A DNA stretch of 64,000 nt from Margaritifera margaritifera (taxonomy: Eukaryota; Mollusca; Bivalvia; Unionida; Margaritiferidae): NCBI GenBank assembly GCA_029931535.1, contig JAQPZY010001688.1:1404501-1468500 (forward strand), given 5' to 3'. Below, in pieces: positions 11,830-24,114 of the stretch; the first letter of the stretch is position 1; the number at the start of each line of letters is the position of its first letter. The notes below the pieces were generated by a model. That model was not told the DNA's origin and did no database searches. It was given only the letters and a program-made list of their open reading frames with translations. A program made the position numbers and the translations under genes.

Positions 11830-12520
11830 AAATTTATTATGGGAAAAGTATTCTCTACTGTTGGCTGCCTAGACACATTGGCATACAGTTTATTGAAAGC
11901 CCATATGTAGCAGCTAAAGTTGCCCTGCAACTGATCCGTTCATGGAAGATTGCGTATACTGATTTCAAATGTTGTAAAAATCAGCATGTTCATCATACTT
12001 GGCAAAATATGTCGAATGAAAGCTTCACGAACTTGAAAACATCAAACTCACTATTGAAGGGTGCCCCATCCTCCCCCCCCCCCCCCGGCCACAAATCATA
12101 GATGAGGTGGTATTGTGCCAATAGGGTGTCGGACACATAACCGACTTGTGCATACCTCCTTGAAGGGTTAAGCTGTACCAGGGTGTGTATCCTGACAGTG
12201 GAGCATATTCTTGTCGAGCGTGTCGACTTGCACCCTGTGGGACAGACGTAATTTGACGTGCAATGCTTGAAGAAACGGCGAGGACGTACCACCCTATACA
12301 ATCTTGGAAGTTTTAAGTGAATGCGGTTTATACAAGATATTTGAACTATGTTTTAAGGATTTTAGATTTGTTATCTTTAATGCATATACATTTTACGGAA
12401 CTTCAACATATTTAGGTTTTTTGTTTTTTTCTTGTACTTAATTATACATTTATTTGGAAGGCTTTATCTTCCAAAATGTGTGTGCAGTTACGTTTTAAAT
12501 TTGTCAAACTTGACCTTTTG
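11830..12520 (+). pseudogene. I-type LINE fragment: RNase H end, zinc-binding tail, 3' UTR
   Basis: At 11862 the sequence encodes a decayed form of the W-x-PSH-x-G motif near the end of a LINE RNase H domain (TTGGCTGCCTAGACACATTG). At about 12190-12250 it encodes LTVEHILVECV, the usual C-terminal motif after the reverse transcriptase and RNase H. The order and spacing match the copies at 26.2 and 28.2-29.0 kb. Near the 3' end, TTTGGAAGGCTTTATCTTCCAAA-like sequence (12452-12476) forms a hairpin also present at 26.68 kb. A C14 run at 12074 interrupts the frame. Many stops make this a dead copy. Confidence 0.6.
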
Positions 12521-12569
12521 TTGGTAGTACATAGTCGCTTTTGTGCTGAAGTGCCGTAAAACGAAACTA

Positions 12570-15230
12570 CATATATAATATCCTAGATTTACAGCGCCAT
12601 CCGAGTTCAAAAGAAATATAAATCATTTTGTTTCGTGTTGAAGGAACACAAATTACAGATATAGTTAACTTTGTCAACGTGTCCATCATTAAGGAACACG
12701 GCACATCTTGCCCTGTTATACACCAACATTAAGGAACACGCGTATATAATGTTCTTGATTTTCAGCTTCATCCTGCGAGTTCAAAGCAGAACATGACTCG
12801 TGTTGTTCTGTGGTGAAGTGACTCTGGTGCCCTCTACAGATCTAGTGAACTACGTCGACATGTCCATCACCAAGCTGCGCAGTACAGCAACATATCGTGC
12901 CCTGTTTTACACTAGCATTAAGGAACACACCTAATGTCCTGGATTTTCATTTTTATTCTCCCAAGTTCAAAACGAAACCTGCTTGTGTTGTTCTGTGGTG
13001 AAGTAACTCTGGTGCCTTTTACGGATGTATTGTACTGTGTCAACATGTCCATCACGCTACACCACAGTACAGCAACATCTCGTGCCCTGTTTTACACCAG
13101 CATTAAGGAGCACACATAATGTCGTGGATTTTCCTCTTTATCCTGCGAGTTCAAAACGAAACACGACTTGTGTTGTTCGGTAGTGAAGTGACTCTGGTGC
13201 CCTCTACAGATCGTGTGAACTGCGTCGACATGTCCATCACCAAGCTACGCAGTACAGCAACATACCGTGCCCTGTTTTACACCAGCAATAAGGAACACGC
13301 ATAATATCCTGAATTTTCATCTTTATCGAGCGAGTTCAAAACGAAACATGCCTTGTGTTGTTCTGTGGTGAAGTAACTCGGGTGCCTTTTACGGATGTAT
13401 TGTACTGTGTCCACATGTCCATCACGCTACACCCACAGTACAGCAACAGCTCGTGCCCTGTTTTACACCAGCATTAAGGAGCACACATAATGTCGTGGAT
13501 TTTCCTCTTTATCCTGCGAGTTCAAAACGAAACACGACTTGTGTTGTTCTGTAGTGAAGTGACTCTGGTGCCCTCTACAGATCTAGTGAACTACGTCGAC
13601 GTGTCCATCACCAAGCTACGCAGTACAGCAACATACCGTGCCCTGTTTTACACCAGCATTAAGGAACACACATAATATCCTGAATTTTCATCTTTATCGA
13701 GCGAGCTCAAAACGAAACATGCCTTGTGTTGTTATGTGGTGAAGTAACTCGGGTGCCTTTTACGGATGTATTGTACTGTGTCCACATGTCCATCACGCTA
13801 CACCCACAATACAGCAACATTTCGTGCCTTGTTTTACACCAGCATTAAGGAGCACACATAATGTCGTGGATTTTCCTCTTTATCCTGCGAGTTCAAAACG
13901 AAACACGACTTGTGTTGTTCTGTAGTGAAGTGACTCTGGTGCCCTCTACAGATCTAGTGAACTACGTCGACGTGTCCATCACCAAGCTACGCAGTACAGC
14001 AACATACCGTGCCCTGTTTTACACCAGCATTAAGGAACACACATAATGTCCTGAATTTTCATCTTTATCGAGCGAGTTCAAAACGAAACATGCCTTGTGT
14101 TGTTCTGTGGTGAAGTAACTCGGGTGCCTTTTACGGATGTATTGTACTGTGTCCACATGTCCATCACGCTACACCCACAGTACAGCAACATTTCGTGCCT
14201 TGTTTTACACCAGCATTAAGGAGCACACATAATGTCGTGGATTTTCCTCTTTATCCTGCGAGTTCAAAACGAAACACGACTTGTGTTGTTCTGTAGTGAA
14301 GTGACTCTGGTGCCCTCTACAGATCTAGTGAACTACGTCGACGTGTCCATCACCAAGCTACGCAGTACAGCAACATACCGTGCCCTGTTTTACACCAGCA
14401 TTAAGGAACACACATAATGTCCTGAATTTTCATCTTTATCGAGCGAGTTCAAAACGAAACATGCCTTGTGTTGTTCTGTGGTGAAGTAACTCGGGTGCCT
14501 TTTACGGATGTATTGTACTGTGTCCACATGTCCATCACGCTACACCCACAGTACAGCAACAGCTCGTGCCCTGTTTTACACCAGCATTAAGGAGCACACA
14601 TAATGTCGTGGATTTTCCTCTTTATCCTGCGAGTTCAAAACGAAACACGACTTGTGTTGTTCTGTAGTGAAGTGACTCTGGTGCCCTCTACAGATCTAGT
14701 GAACTACGTCGACGTGTCCATCACCAAGCTACGCAGTACAGTAACATACCGTGCCCTGTTTTACACCAGTATTAAGGAACACACATAATGTCCTGGATTT
14801 TCATCTTTATCGAGCGAGTTCAAAACGAAACATGCCTTGTGTTGTTCTGTGATGAAGTAACTCTGGTGCCTTCAGCGGATGTATTGAACTGTGTCCACAT
14901 GTCCATCACGCTACACAACAGTACAGCAACATATTGTGCTCTGTTTTACACCAGTATTAAGGAAGACACATAATGTCGTGGATTTTCATCTTTATCCTGC
15001 GAGTTCAAATCGAAACGTGACTTGTTTTGTTCTGTGGTGAAGTAACTCTGGTGCCTTTTACGGATGTATTGAACTATGTCCAACCCGCTACACCACAGTA
15101 CAGCAACATATCGTGCCCTGTTTTACACCAGCATTAAGGAACACACATAATATCCTGGATTTTCATCTTTATCCTGTGAGTTCAAAACGAAACATGACTT
15201 GTGTTGTTCTGTGGTGAATTAAGAAACACA
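12570..15230. repeat. Satellite array, 185-186 bp monomers in a 371-bp higher-order unit
   Basis: About 14 monomers of 185-186 bp run head to tail. From 13490 to 14788 they alternate as two types, giving near-identical 371-bp units beginning at 13490, 13861, 14232 and 14603. One type carries a 61-codon open frame starting MSWIFLFILRVQNETRLV and ending IKEHT, whose TAA overlaps the next ATG or its remnant (TAATG). The other type has the ATG changed to ATA or an early TGA. Edge monomers (12570-12930 and 14973-15230) are more divergent, as expected for array ends. Whether the short frame is translated is unknown; its length nearly equals the monomer, so it may be chance. Confidence 0.9.
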
Positions 15231-16400
15231 GTGCACTAGTACATCGTGTTTAACACCAGCAAAGCGTGCCCTGTTTACTACAGTACCACTAACTAGCTGT
15301 TAAACTGTCTTCCCTTAATGTTGTTGCTGAAACAACTATTTGATTAATTGCCGTCTAAAATTAATATTTTGAATCTGATTAAGCAAAGCATCTATGTATA
15401 CATTACAATTTATCTCTTTATATTCCAGCATTTGGCTTTGTGAAGTCCACAATCATCCAAAGGTAAATTTCTGTGTCAATCTTTCTTTCGTTGTACGAAT
15501 TCGGTCTTCCTGCTTTTCCTTTTTCTCTTGTCTCTGTTGTAAATTTTGTAATATTTTGGTGTACAGCCTTTGTTGTACGTCTAATTTTGTGCGCCATTCT
15601 TGCTCCATTTTTTCTCGCATCCAAACAAAATTCTTTTGTGCTCTTCATTAGACAAAGATGACCGCCAAGATGACGTTTTAGTTGTATCTTATCTGATGTT
15701 GGTGAGTATTTAAGGCCTAGACATTAGGGACACATTCTACAAGTCTTTAAGAAAAAAAAGGGACGAGGAACACCTTTATGATATTCAGTGGTCTGCACCC
15801 ACTAATGTAGTCTCTTCAGCATCAACGTACACACTCTTAAGATCATTTGGGTCAGCCCATTTCTTCAGGAAAGCTCTGATACCATTCTAATGACAAAAGG
15901 TTGCCTCGATGCATAAAATAAATGATTTGTATCTTTGACTACGGAATGTGACGAGTGTTTTCTATACATTTTTCATCATGATACCTAGAAAAGTGACCAC
16001 AAACACGAGACTTTTTGCACCTTTCCGTATTGACAGACACGCAACTAGAAAATGATTCCCCCCCCTCGTTTCTGCCTTGTCTGCTGGAATAGTTTCCCAG
16101 TTTTCAAACGCAATTGCAGGCAATTCTTCTCAGATTGTTTTAGTTTCTCATTAAAATTGGGTAAATATAATTATTTAAAATATACAGGATCAAAAAGACA
16201 CGTATACAGATAGATTGATCGTAGTCTTTAATTACGTTACAAAGAGAATACCATCTATTGTCTGGAGCTAACTGCATGCCACGTCTCAAATGCAGATTAG
16301 AACATCTTCCTTCCATACCTTACAAAATATCTTTGATTATTGCCAGCGTCCGCCGTTACTGTCTTTATTTCTTAAACAAAATGAAATTGAACGGTATCCC
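15231..16400. other. No gene supported
   Basis: A minus-strand frame at 15648-15418 encodes a Lys/Arg-rich 76-residue stretch, and a plus frame overlaps it; neither matches a family I know. The rest is AT-rich with no repeats of note. Confidence 0.3.
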
Positions 16401-16415
16401 TAATGTTGCAGAATT

Positions 16416-17797
16416 ATGGCTGTCCTAGTCTATTTTCGATATGGAGCGCGCAGCTTATGGTTATTCGGCAAATTCCGTAGGATTGTCATACAAGTTGCTT
16501 TATATACAAATAAATCAAATGTCATTGCTCCCTTTGGCTTTAGGACATCTTCCAGCCTTGACAATAAAAAAATTGACCTTTCAAAAATCCATAATTCTTC
16601 TGTTTGTGTAACACCTCCTAGGCTTCCAAAGTACTTTTTTCTGCATGAAGGAAAAAAAAAAAAAAAAAAAAAACGGAGACAAATCCTTCCATTTTTCATA
16701 ACTTTTACGAGGAACTTTTCTTCAAATTTAAGAACTACACAAGAATTTATACTGACGGCTCAAAGGATGGTGAAAAGGCTGCTGCAGCTTTCATTAAGGG
16801 AAATCACTACAAAACTTCGTTTACCAAATGGTGCATCGATTTTTTTAACATAAAGGGCAATAGATCTTGTCCTGAAATATATTGAATCCAAAAATATTTT
16901 AAACTCCTATCATGTTTTTCGATTCACTATCAGTACTTACGTCATTCCACAATTGGAAGCTGGAAAACCCATTATTGACCAACATTTAACCGTTTTACTC
17001 TCACAATATAAAAAAAAAATGTTGGTTACCCAGTCATGTCGGTATTAAAGGTAATGAAAAAGCAGACCGTCCTGCCAAAATAGCCCTCTCTTAGCAATCA
17101 TCTGATTTAAAAATACAATACACTTATTTTAAACCGGGCATAACGAAATCCTTATTTAGTAAGTGGCAGATATCATGGAATGATGCCGTCATTAACAAGC
17201 TCCATGTGGTCAAATCTTTAGGCTAATGGCCTCCTGCCCACAGAACGATCCGTAAGGACGAGGTAATTATTGCACGAATTAGAATTGGTCATACGTAATA
17301 TAACACACTCCTACATATTAAAAGGTGAAGACCCATCCGAGTGCATTTCCTGCAACGAACCGTTACCGTGAAGCACTTTCTGATTGATTGTTTTTGCTCT
17401 CCAACCTATACCCGATCGTTTCTACAATTTTCAGCACATAAAGGAGCTTTTGATACAGTAAATGTGGCTTGTATTTTAAATTTCTAGAAGGAAGTTAACA
17501 TCTATTTAAAATATAACACGTGTACAACCTGGTAGTTTTAACCAACATGTGCACTGTCAATTACCCTAAATATATTTTATGATCCAATTACCCTTTATAC
17601 ATACCATTTACAGTCACCGTTTATTGGAAACATTCATATATTGTCCTCAGCACCTGATAGTTTTGTTTTTGTACTTTTATCGCACGTTGATCGTGAACCA
17701 CTTGTCATACATAAATCGTGTATCATCCAACCTTTTTGCGGCGCTATATAGCCTTACAGTGCTGGTGCGCCTTAAAACCCCAATCAATCAATCTTGA
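16416..17797 (+). pseudogene. I-type LINE 3' fragment with intact 3' terminus
   Basis: The RNase H start is visible at about 16750 as TDGSKDGEKAAAAFIK. Near 17025 it continues as WLPSHVGIKGNEKADR, and near 17340 as CISCNEPLTVKHFLIDC, each in its own frame. After a non-coding tail the copy ends at 17736-17797 with the hairpin-like GGCGC...GGTGCGCC sequence and the tandem tail CAATCAATCAATC, as in many LINEs of this clade. An A20 run at 16652 lies upstream of the RNase H part. Frame changes and stops show it is dead. Confidence 0.7.
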
Positions 17798-18375
17798 ACA
17801 GTATGGATATATAAAGTAGAAAAGTTTGCAAGTTAATATTTTCTCCATCTGTGAAGAAAAGCAGTAAAAAAAGTTAAATTTGAGCCCAAGAAACGTGGAA
17901 AATGGCAATGACATGGTAGAGAGAGAGAGAGAGAGAGAGAATCTTAGATTTTTACTTAATTTTTTTAGAACTTAATCAGCAACTACGGACATGATCGGTG
18001 ACCGTTAACATTCATAATGTTTTTATTTTGTTTACAATGCGCATTTGCAATACAGTATGTTTATTCCCGAGGCAACAGGAATAAAGTTGAAAACCCTATA
18101 TGTAAAAAAATGGAGAAGTGGAAATGAAGAAACAAAAAATTAGCACATAAAATTGAAAGGCACATATTGCTTGTGGTCTTAATTTTATTTTAAATTTTAA
18201 AATACACAGGATTTCATACACCATTCATCAAGTGTATATTTTGGTAAAACTTAAATTGCACACTTGGCTATTGCCTGAAAAGAGAAAGGTCAGATGGCAA
18301 CTGGATGGCCTGTTTCGGTTTTGACAATCCATGACTTCTACCCGTAATGTAAAATATAACACGTTGCTTTAATTT
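17798..18375. other. No gene; short GA microsatellite
   Basis: AT-rich sequence with a (GA)n run at 17919-17941. No coding sequence supported. Confidence 0.6.
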
Positions 18376-18378
18376 GAC

Positions 18379-18600
18379 AGGTAATTTGCGGTGCGGTGCT
18401 CTACTTCCCTAACAGGAAGGCGCGACCCGCTGTTGCGGTGCTCAACTTCCCTAACGAGAAGGCGCAACCCGCTGTCGCGGTGCTCAACCTCCCTAACGGG
18501 AGGGCGCAACCCGCTGTGCAGTGCTCTACTTCCAAACGGGATGGAGCAACCCGCTGTCGCAGTGCTCAACCTTCCTAACAGGAGGGAGCGACTCGCTATG
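18379..18600. repeat. Minisatellite of about 42 bp, five copies
   Basis: Five GC-rich units, each with GCGGTGCTCAACTTCCCTAA-like sequence and then CGCAACCCGCTGT. On the minus strand the unit length keeps frame, giving repeats built on VREVEHR with Asp/Asn-Ser variants. It lies at the end of the tyrosine recombinase remnant and may have grown inside its reading frame. Confidence 0.8.
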
Positions 18601-18639
18601 TGAATCTTCAACGTGAGAAGTGTTCATCTTCTCCCCCTT

Positions 18640-19419
18640 GTGGGTAGAAGGTGATTTACTCCTCGAACGTCCAGTCTCTCTTTCTAAAGAGGCCTCACCG
18701 GCTTCCAACGAAGTTTGTCCCAAAAGCTGAGACCTTACAGTGAATCCGAAACCCTGGTTGGCAGAGGAGGGTGACAGAATAGTAATTCCCATTAAACCGG
18801 AGACGGACAGTGTTAATAGACAAGGCATGAATCTCACTTCGTCGTCTCGCAGATGCGAGAGCGAGTAGGAACACAGTCTTGAGTGAGGTCCTGAAAGGAA
18901 GCTTCGCTCAATGGTTCATAGGGGGTTTTGGTTAAGGACCACAAAACAAGAAAGATTCCATCGGGGCGTAAGAGAGAGGGAGACGGGTCTCTGGAGCTCG
19001 AAGTACTTAATAAGATCGGCAAGGTACCAATCTGAACCGAATGCCGTGCCCTGAGAGAGTTTTAGTGTGTTGGAGATGGCTGCTCGATAGCCCTTGATAG
19101 TGGATACTGAACATCTTTTGGTCTCAAAAAGGAACAAAAGGAAATCAGCAATGGTAGTTACAGAGGGGCAGATAGGATCAACGTGTTTCCTACTGCACCA
19201 AACACAGAAAATTCTCCACCTGGCATCATAGACCTTGGATGTAGAAGCTCTCCTGGTTTGAATGATGCAACTGTCAACTCGTCCCGAAAACTTGTTCTGG
19301 CAGAGATATCGCTTGAGATGAGCCAAGCGTGAAAGTGGAGAATGTGTGGGCTGAAGAGATCCCCTGTGTTGAGACAGGAGATCCTTCCGGTAAGGTAGAG
19401 ACTTGGGTCGATCGGTCAA
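18640..19419 (-). pseudogene. DIRS/Ngaro-type tyrosine recombinase, broken
   Basis: The minus-strand frame 19419-18916 encodes the N-terminal SAM-like domain of a YR retroelement recombinase, with RRASTSKVYDARWRIFCVWC, then VTTIADFLLFLFE and STIKGYRAAISNTLKLS. The catalytic domain begins in another frame near 18890 with ALASARRRSEIHAL, which holds the first active-site Arg region, so there is a frame change near 18900. The later His-x-x-Arg and Tyr motifs are not found; the frame runs into the minisatellite. Such recombinases integrate circular copies of DIRS-like retroelements. I saw no reverse transcriptase beside it. Confidence 0.7.
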
Positions 19420-19730
19420 CAGGTCTAGCAGATCACTGAACCATGATTTTTTTTAATAGAAAAATCTGACGATGTGATGTAGGGAATATTCCGGTGTCCT
19501 TGATAAGTACGTCTGGAATCAACTAGATTTCAGGTGCCAGAATGCCATGATTCACAAAGTATACAACGATTTTTTCGTGTGCACTTGGAGCACTTTATGG
19601 TCTGGGTGAGTGTCCCAAGAGCCCTTCTTGTGGCTACACTTACCCACAGACTGTGCTGACATTATTCTGTAGTAGTAATGACAATTTTTGTTGTTGTTTT
19701 TTTTTTTTGTCACGCTGAACTTACCTTGAT

Positions 19731-19812
19731 TGTATTTAGTGCGTACAGAGTACACCACTGTGTATGTACTACGTTGGTTGTATTTAGCGCGTACCGCGTG
19801 CACCACTGTGCA
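19731..19812. repeat. Tandem duplication of about 46 bp
   Basis: Two units, each with TTGTATTTAG(T/C)GCGTAC and then CACCACTGTG. A T-rich run precedes them at 19685-19710. It may belong to the same YR retroelement (such elements carry split repeats), but the link is not shown. Confidence 0.6.
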
Positions 19813-22800
19813 CTTTTACGTATCTGTATGTAAGAGGTAAATGATAGATTTGACCTCTTTAGAAATAGCCGGTCTTTTTTCCTGTGAAAGAATAAAATAT
19901 TTCACTGAATTTTATTAAGGAACATGCAGAACATATTGCAAAGACCACGCAATTCGTGGTGTGGACATTAATCTAATATGATATACGTGAAAAATTTACC
20001 GATAATGGTCACGTTCTTTTTTTTCGAAGAGAGAGGTATACGTGTTCTGTATGTTAAGCAGGGCCTGCTGTTATTTTAAAAAAATACAGAGACTTACCCG
20101 TACCTCAGTTGTTTCTTATCAGTAAATTAGGCGAGTGTTTCCACCCGTTTTAAAGGGTGGAATACACGAGGTAGCCTGGCAGCCCCTTAAGAACTAAGTT
20201 CTAATAAAAAGGGGAAGTTTACAAAACGGAATTTTAAACGAACGGATAGTGTAGCACCATATAGACAATATAAACTGTAAGAGGCTACCGCTAATGCGGT
20301 AATTGTAACAGGCACAATTTTCTCTGGTGCCGTCTTCAGGTCAACGTCTATTCAGCATGGCGTCCGAATAAAAGATGACGAATTTAGGCAAACCTAAACG
20401 AGGCACAGACTGGAGTGCAAAGGTCATACTAATGCCTTTTTCCACTCTGTGGGAGGATGTATTCACATCGAACGGACGGTGGTTTTTCGGCACGAAAAAT
20501 GGTAAAGCTGACAATAGCGACAGGATAAGTAATTGCTGCTATTAAAACCGAATGGGTATGGATTACGTGAATGAAATGTTTATGATAATAAAGTATGTCT
20601 CTATAAACCCTCAGCACAAATGAAAAAACAAATAACAAAAAAACACGAACACTCTAATAAGACAAAAAAAAAAAAAAACGGAACACAATGTTCATCGCTT
20701 TACGCGTAGCGTCAGTGTTCCTTCAGATATTTAATTACACATGATCGTCATACATAAACAAGATATCCAAAGCTGGAGCTAGACAGTCCCTTAAATGTAT
20801 ACAAATATAAACCTGATGATGTTATGATACGTTAAATGGTACTGACGTTGTTATATACAACTATTGTAGTATTCCATTCACCGTAATGCAGACATGCTTT
20901 TAATAAAAATGTGCGTGGTTCATATAACCAGGTGTATTGTTCACAGTTCAACATTCACAGTTCAAAATTAACATTCTTTGAAAGAATTTATCCTGGGGAT
21001 GCTCCACCCTCTTTCCAAACTCTACGGTTTCTTGGAATGCCGATATTTTCCGAAAATCAAGATACGGTGCACCACATTCAAGTAGATTCCTATGATAATG
21101 ACTTACCGGTGCGACGACTGATTTTCCTTGTCATACCATCCAACATTCACCTAGCCACGTATCACGCCGCTATGTTGCCAACTATATTACTATGTTGCCA
21201 ACTATGTTGCCATGTTGTCAACTATGAGACCCTTTTAACAGTTATGTTGCCATATTGCCATTTTATCAAATATGAGGCCCTTTTACCAACTACAAATAAA
21301 CCAATCTGTCTAGTGTACTATATAGAATAAAAGTCAATACTGGATTATTAAACTAATAACCAAATATATGCATCTGATCAACCATACCAAAATATAACAG
21401 AAATGCATACTTCTAATTATCGCAAAAAATGCTTTAAATATACACTGCATTTAACTTTCTGCTTAAATATAAATGTTAAACGGTAACCTGGCTATAATTC
21501 ATATTTCAAATACGGTATAATTTACCAAAAGTCCAACTACCGAGAATAAAAGCTGAAATAGTAAATTTACGTGACCCTTTCAACGCATGAAAAGAAATAG
21601 AATTTAGTAATACTATAAAATAAAGTCGTGATTACCCTATGGCTGTAGTAAACTGTCTATAGACACTGCCTGATAAGATCTCTGAATCGTTGTGCCAGCA
21701 CATAGAATATTCATCCTATAATACTACGAAAACAAGTGCAAGACCCAAGGTTAAAGTACCCGTGCACATAATGAAATCTGGTCATCTCGCTGCGAACGAT
21801 CTACAACGAGATGCAACTAGTACTCGATATTTCGTTTAGGCAGGGTAAAAAATAAAACTACACTAGGTAAGGCTGTACGCATCCACGAAATTCACTACAT
21901 ATAATCGTTCTAATGCAACATAAAATTATTGTCCTGCCCAATTCCGCGACAGCTACTGTGAATCTAATATAATGGTTAGTCAATTGGATAGATGAATGTA
22001 ACTCGATAGTAAAATACATTTGAATAAAATTACCCAAAATACTGAATAAAATCCAATGACAAATTTTCACCATCATCTTGATTACAATCAGTTATAAATT
22101 TGATTGTCACTGATACTTTTAGCTTTTATCTATTTTCTGATCGGGTATAAAAAAGGACGGTTTGAATCGAGTAATACTTGTTCATATCAATAGGTAGCAA
22201 TACAAATAATAAATGTAATATTAAAAACCAGTTGTGTGATTCGTCACTTTTTAATATTTGCCGATAAAAATACTGCTTATTCATGCGGTTTACCATTGTA
22301 TTATTTATTATTATTATTCGAGTGAAAACGTAACGATTTATTTGTGGAAACGGAAGGTAAGACGTAAACAACATGCCTTTTTAAATTTTATGTGTGCTAG
22401 ATTGGATGCTTGCGAAGAAGATTTGCTGTAGCATCATTGCACAATTTAAAAACTGAAGTCCGTCATCTTGTGGAAGGGTGAGTACTTTTTAGCGCTACTG
22501 GTTACATACCAAAAGAACTAATGGGATTTTTGTTTTTTTTCCGGGGGGAGGGAGGGGTGACCTGCAAATGATTGAAAAAAATTGAAATTTGCAACGATCA
22601 GAGTTTTAGCACGTGTAACTTTTTTTTTACACTTTATCTTAAGGTAAGCATATCTTCAATAGGCGTCTTGCTGTTTGAAAATTACATCAGTATTCACAAT
22701 ACGCCACTCGTGTGTGATACAAAATTAAAACCCTCAGCGTTTAGTAGTGATTGACCTTGCTACATGAGCGACTTCTTTACTACAGTCCAATTCCAAGTTG

Positions 22801-23532
22801 AAAAAGCCGTTGTAATTATTTTAAAAAAAAAAAAAAAATTCATTATCTCGATTATTTTTAAAAAGTAAAGCAATTCTAGATCAAAGTTTAAATGAGGATT
22901 TTTTATGATTATAATTTTTTTTGGTCTATTAATCTTGTGGATAACAGTGACTATTATATTTATTTATTTTTTAAAATTTTTTTTTTTACCTGTTCACATT
23001 TGTATAATTACTGAAGCTATCTACATGATTGTGTATTGACATTACCGTAGTCGTTTCAATCACTGTTCTTTGAAATATAAAATGTGTTAAAGGTCATTTA
23101 AAGGGTTTACTTTGAATGTTGTCAGTGTAAACCTAACATTTTACGCTCTGTCATAATGTAAGGAAATCTTCAATAGGCGTTTTGCTGTTTTAAAATTACA
23201 TCAGCATTCACAAAATACGCCACTCCTGTCTGACACAAAATTCTAACCCTTGGGTGGAATTTTCCTCTCCTAAACCGATGCATATAAAGGATTCTATTAA
23301 TCCATACTAAAGAAAAAAGCAAAGCAAAACCGAGATTCACTTGGGTATTTTTTTATATTGTCTTAAATATTCTCTTTAATAAATCAGTGATATATATGAT
23401 GCACAAGGGTTAGGTAGTGTTTACACGTACACTATTACACTGTGGAAAAAGGGTTTTTAAGTTCTAGTTTTTGAGTAAGACGTACCCATTCATACAAGCA
23501 AATAAACAAAAATTGGCAATGTTTTTGACTAG
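19813..23532. other. Long gene-free stretch
   Basis: No supported gene. Contents seen: an imperfect hairpin GTGTTTCCACCC/GGGTGGAATACAC at 20135-20167; loose TATGTTGCC repeats at 21169-21260; several A/T runs near 22830 and 22980; and the dispersed repeat listed separately. Short frames at 20911-21330 and 22126-22374 show no family features. Confidence 0.5.
22642..23255. repeat. Dispersed direct repeat of about 95 bp
   Basis: Copies at about 22648-22735 and 23163-23252 share ATCTTCAATAGGCGT(C/T)TTGC, then AAAATTACATCAG, then TACGCCACTC and a (C/A)AAAATT tail. They are about 515 bp apart, and the copies differ by roughly one base in ten. No terminal signatures were identified. Confidence 0.7.
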
Positions 23533-23576
23533 TATCTTTTTTCAAAAGATCTGGGTGGCCCTGAAAAGGGCCATTT
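23533..23576 (-). terminator. Histone-type 3' stem-loop and downstream element
   Basis: On the minus strand: GGCCCT-TTTC-AGGGCC, a perfect 6-bp stem with the classical TTTC loop, then ACCCA, then a purine-rich GAAAAAAGATAC. This matches the metazoan replication-dependent histone mRNA 3' end (stem-loop plus U7 target). Here it lies just inside the open frame of the orphan gene. Confidence 0.8.
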
Positions 23577-24114
23577 TGTTTTTCGCCGCTACTCTGCAAT
23601 TAGTAACCACGGCACCTCCCTGGTCGGGCATAGCAGACAGCAAAGGATAGACGGAGACAATGAGCCTAAAACTAGGCTCATTAGCTTCCAACACCCAATC
23701 CTCTTCTGGCTGTTGTTGCTGCTGCTGTAGTTCTTTTCTCACCATTGGGTTGACTCGACAGACGGGTCGTACTGGTGGTGGTGGTGGTTGTGTCTGTATT
23801 GCCTGCTCCTCCGCTTTCACTTCAGGAATCCAGTCTTTATTCCCGATCTGTCGCATTTTTTCTTGAACCCGCATCCAGTTCTGGTTCAGGCGTTCCCTCT
23901 CCAGGCTCGCGTTTGCCCATGCCTTATTGATCTTGGTGGTCTCCTCCTGCATTACTTTTCGAACTAGTTCTTTCCCTGTTCGCAAGGAAAGCATTTCTCT
24001 CTGGAGATGCCTGGAGTTTGGGTAGTACTCCTTCATCCAGTCCAGGAGATTCTCCACTCTCTTTAACAGTGCTATGGCTGTGCTCAGCTTTCCCACCCTA
24101 CAATGTTCTGTCAT
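23542..24114 (-). CDS. Orphan relative of the Polinton accessory gene family
   Basis: A 190-residue protein. Residues 5-100 are clearly homologous to the second half of the element's leftmost gene: both start CRVG, share a VEN(L/F)L helix, an L(L/V)(R/K)KV step, ERLN(Q/L)NWM and a closing (N/H)(K/P)DW(I/L)P. A proline run (QTQPPPPPVRPV) and a Gln run (LQQQQQQPEED) follow. The predicted fold is helical; no enzyme motif is seen and the function is unknown. The last 15 codons run through a histone-type stem-loop, so the original stop may have been lost. The gene stands alone, with no Polinton terminal repeat beside it. It may be a leftover of a second element or a captured gene. Stretches at 24175-24150 could serve as a promoter (TATAATTGATAT), but this is weak. 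Confidence 0.6.
   Translation of the reverse strand: MTEHCRVGKLSTAIALLKRVENLLDWMKEYYPNSRHLQREMLSLRTGKELVRKVMQEETTKINKAWANASLERERLNQNWMRVQEKMRQIGNKDWIPEVKAEEQAIQTQPPPPPVRPVCRVNPMVRKELQQQQQQPEEDWVLEANEPSFRLIVSVYPLLSAMPDQGGAVVTNCRVAAKNKMALFRATQIF

Noticed and set aside
12570..15230. CRISPR-like array
   Set aside because: The repeats are contiguous 185-bp monomers without unique spacers in a eukaryotic context; this is a satellite.
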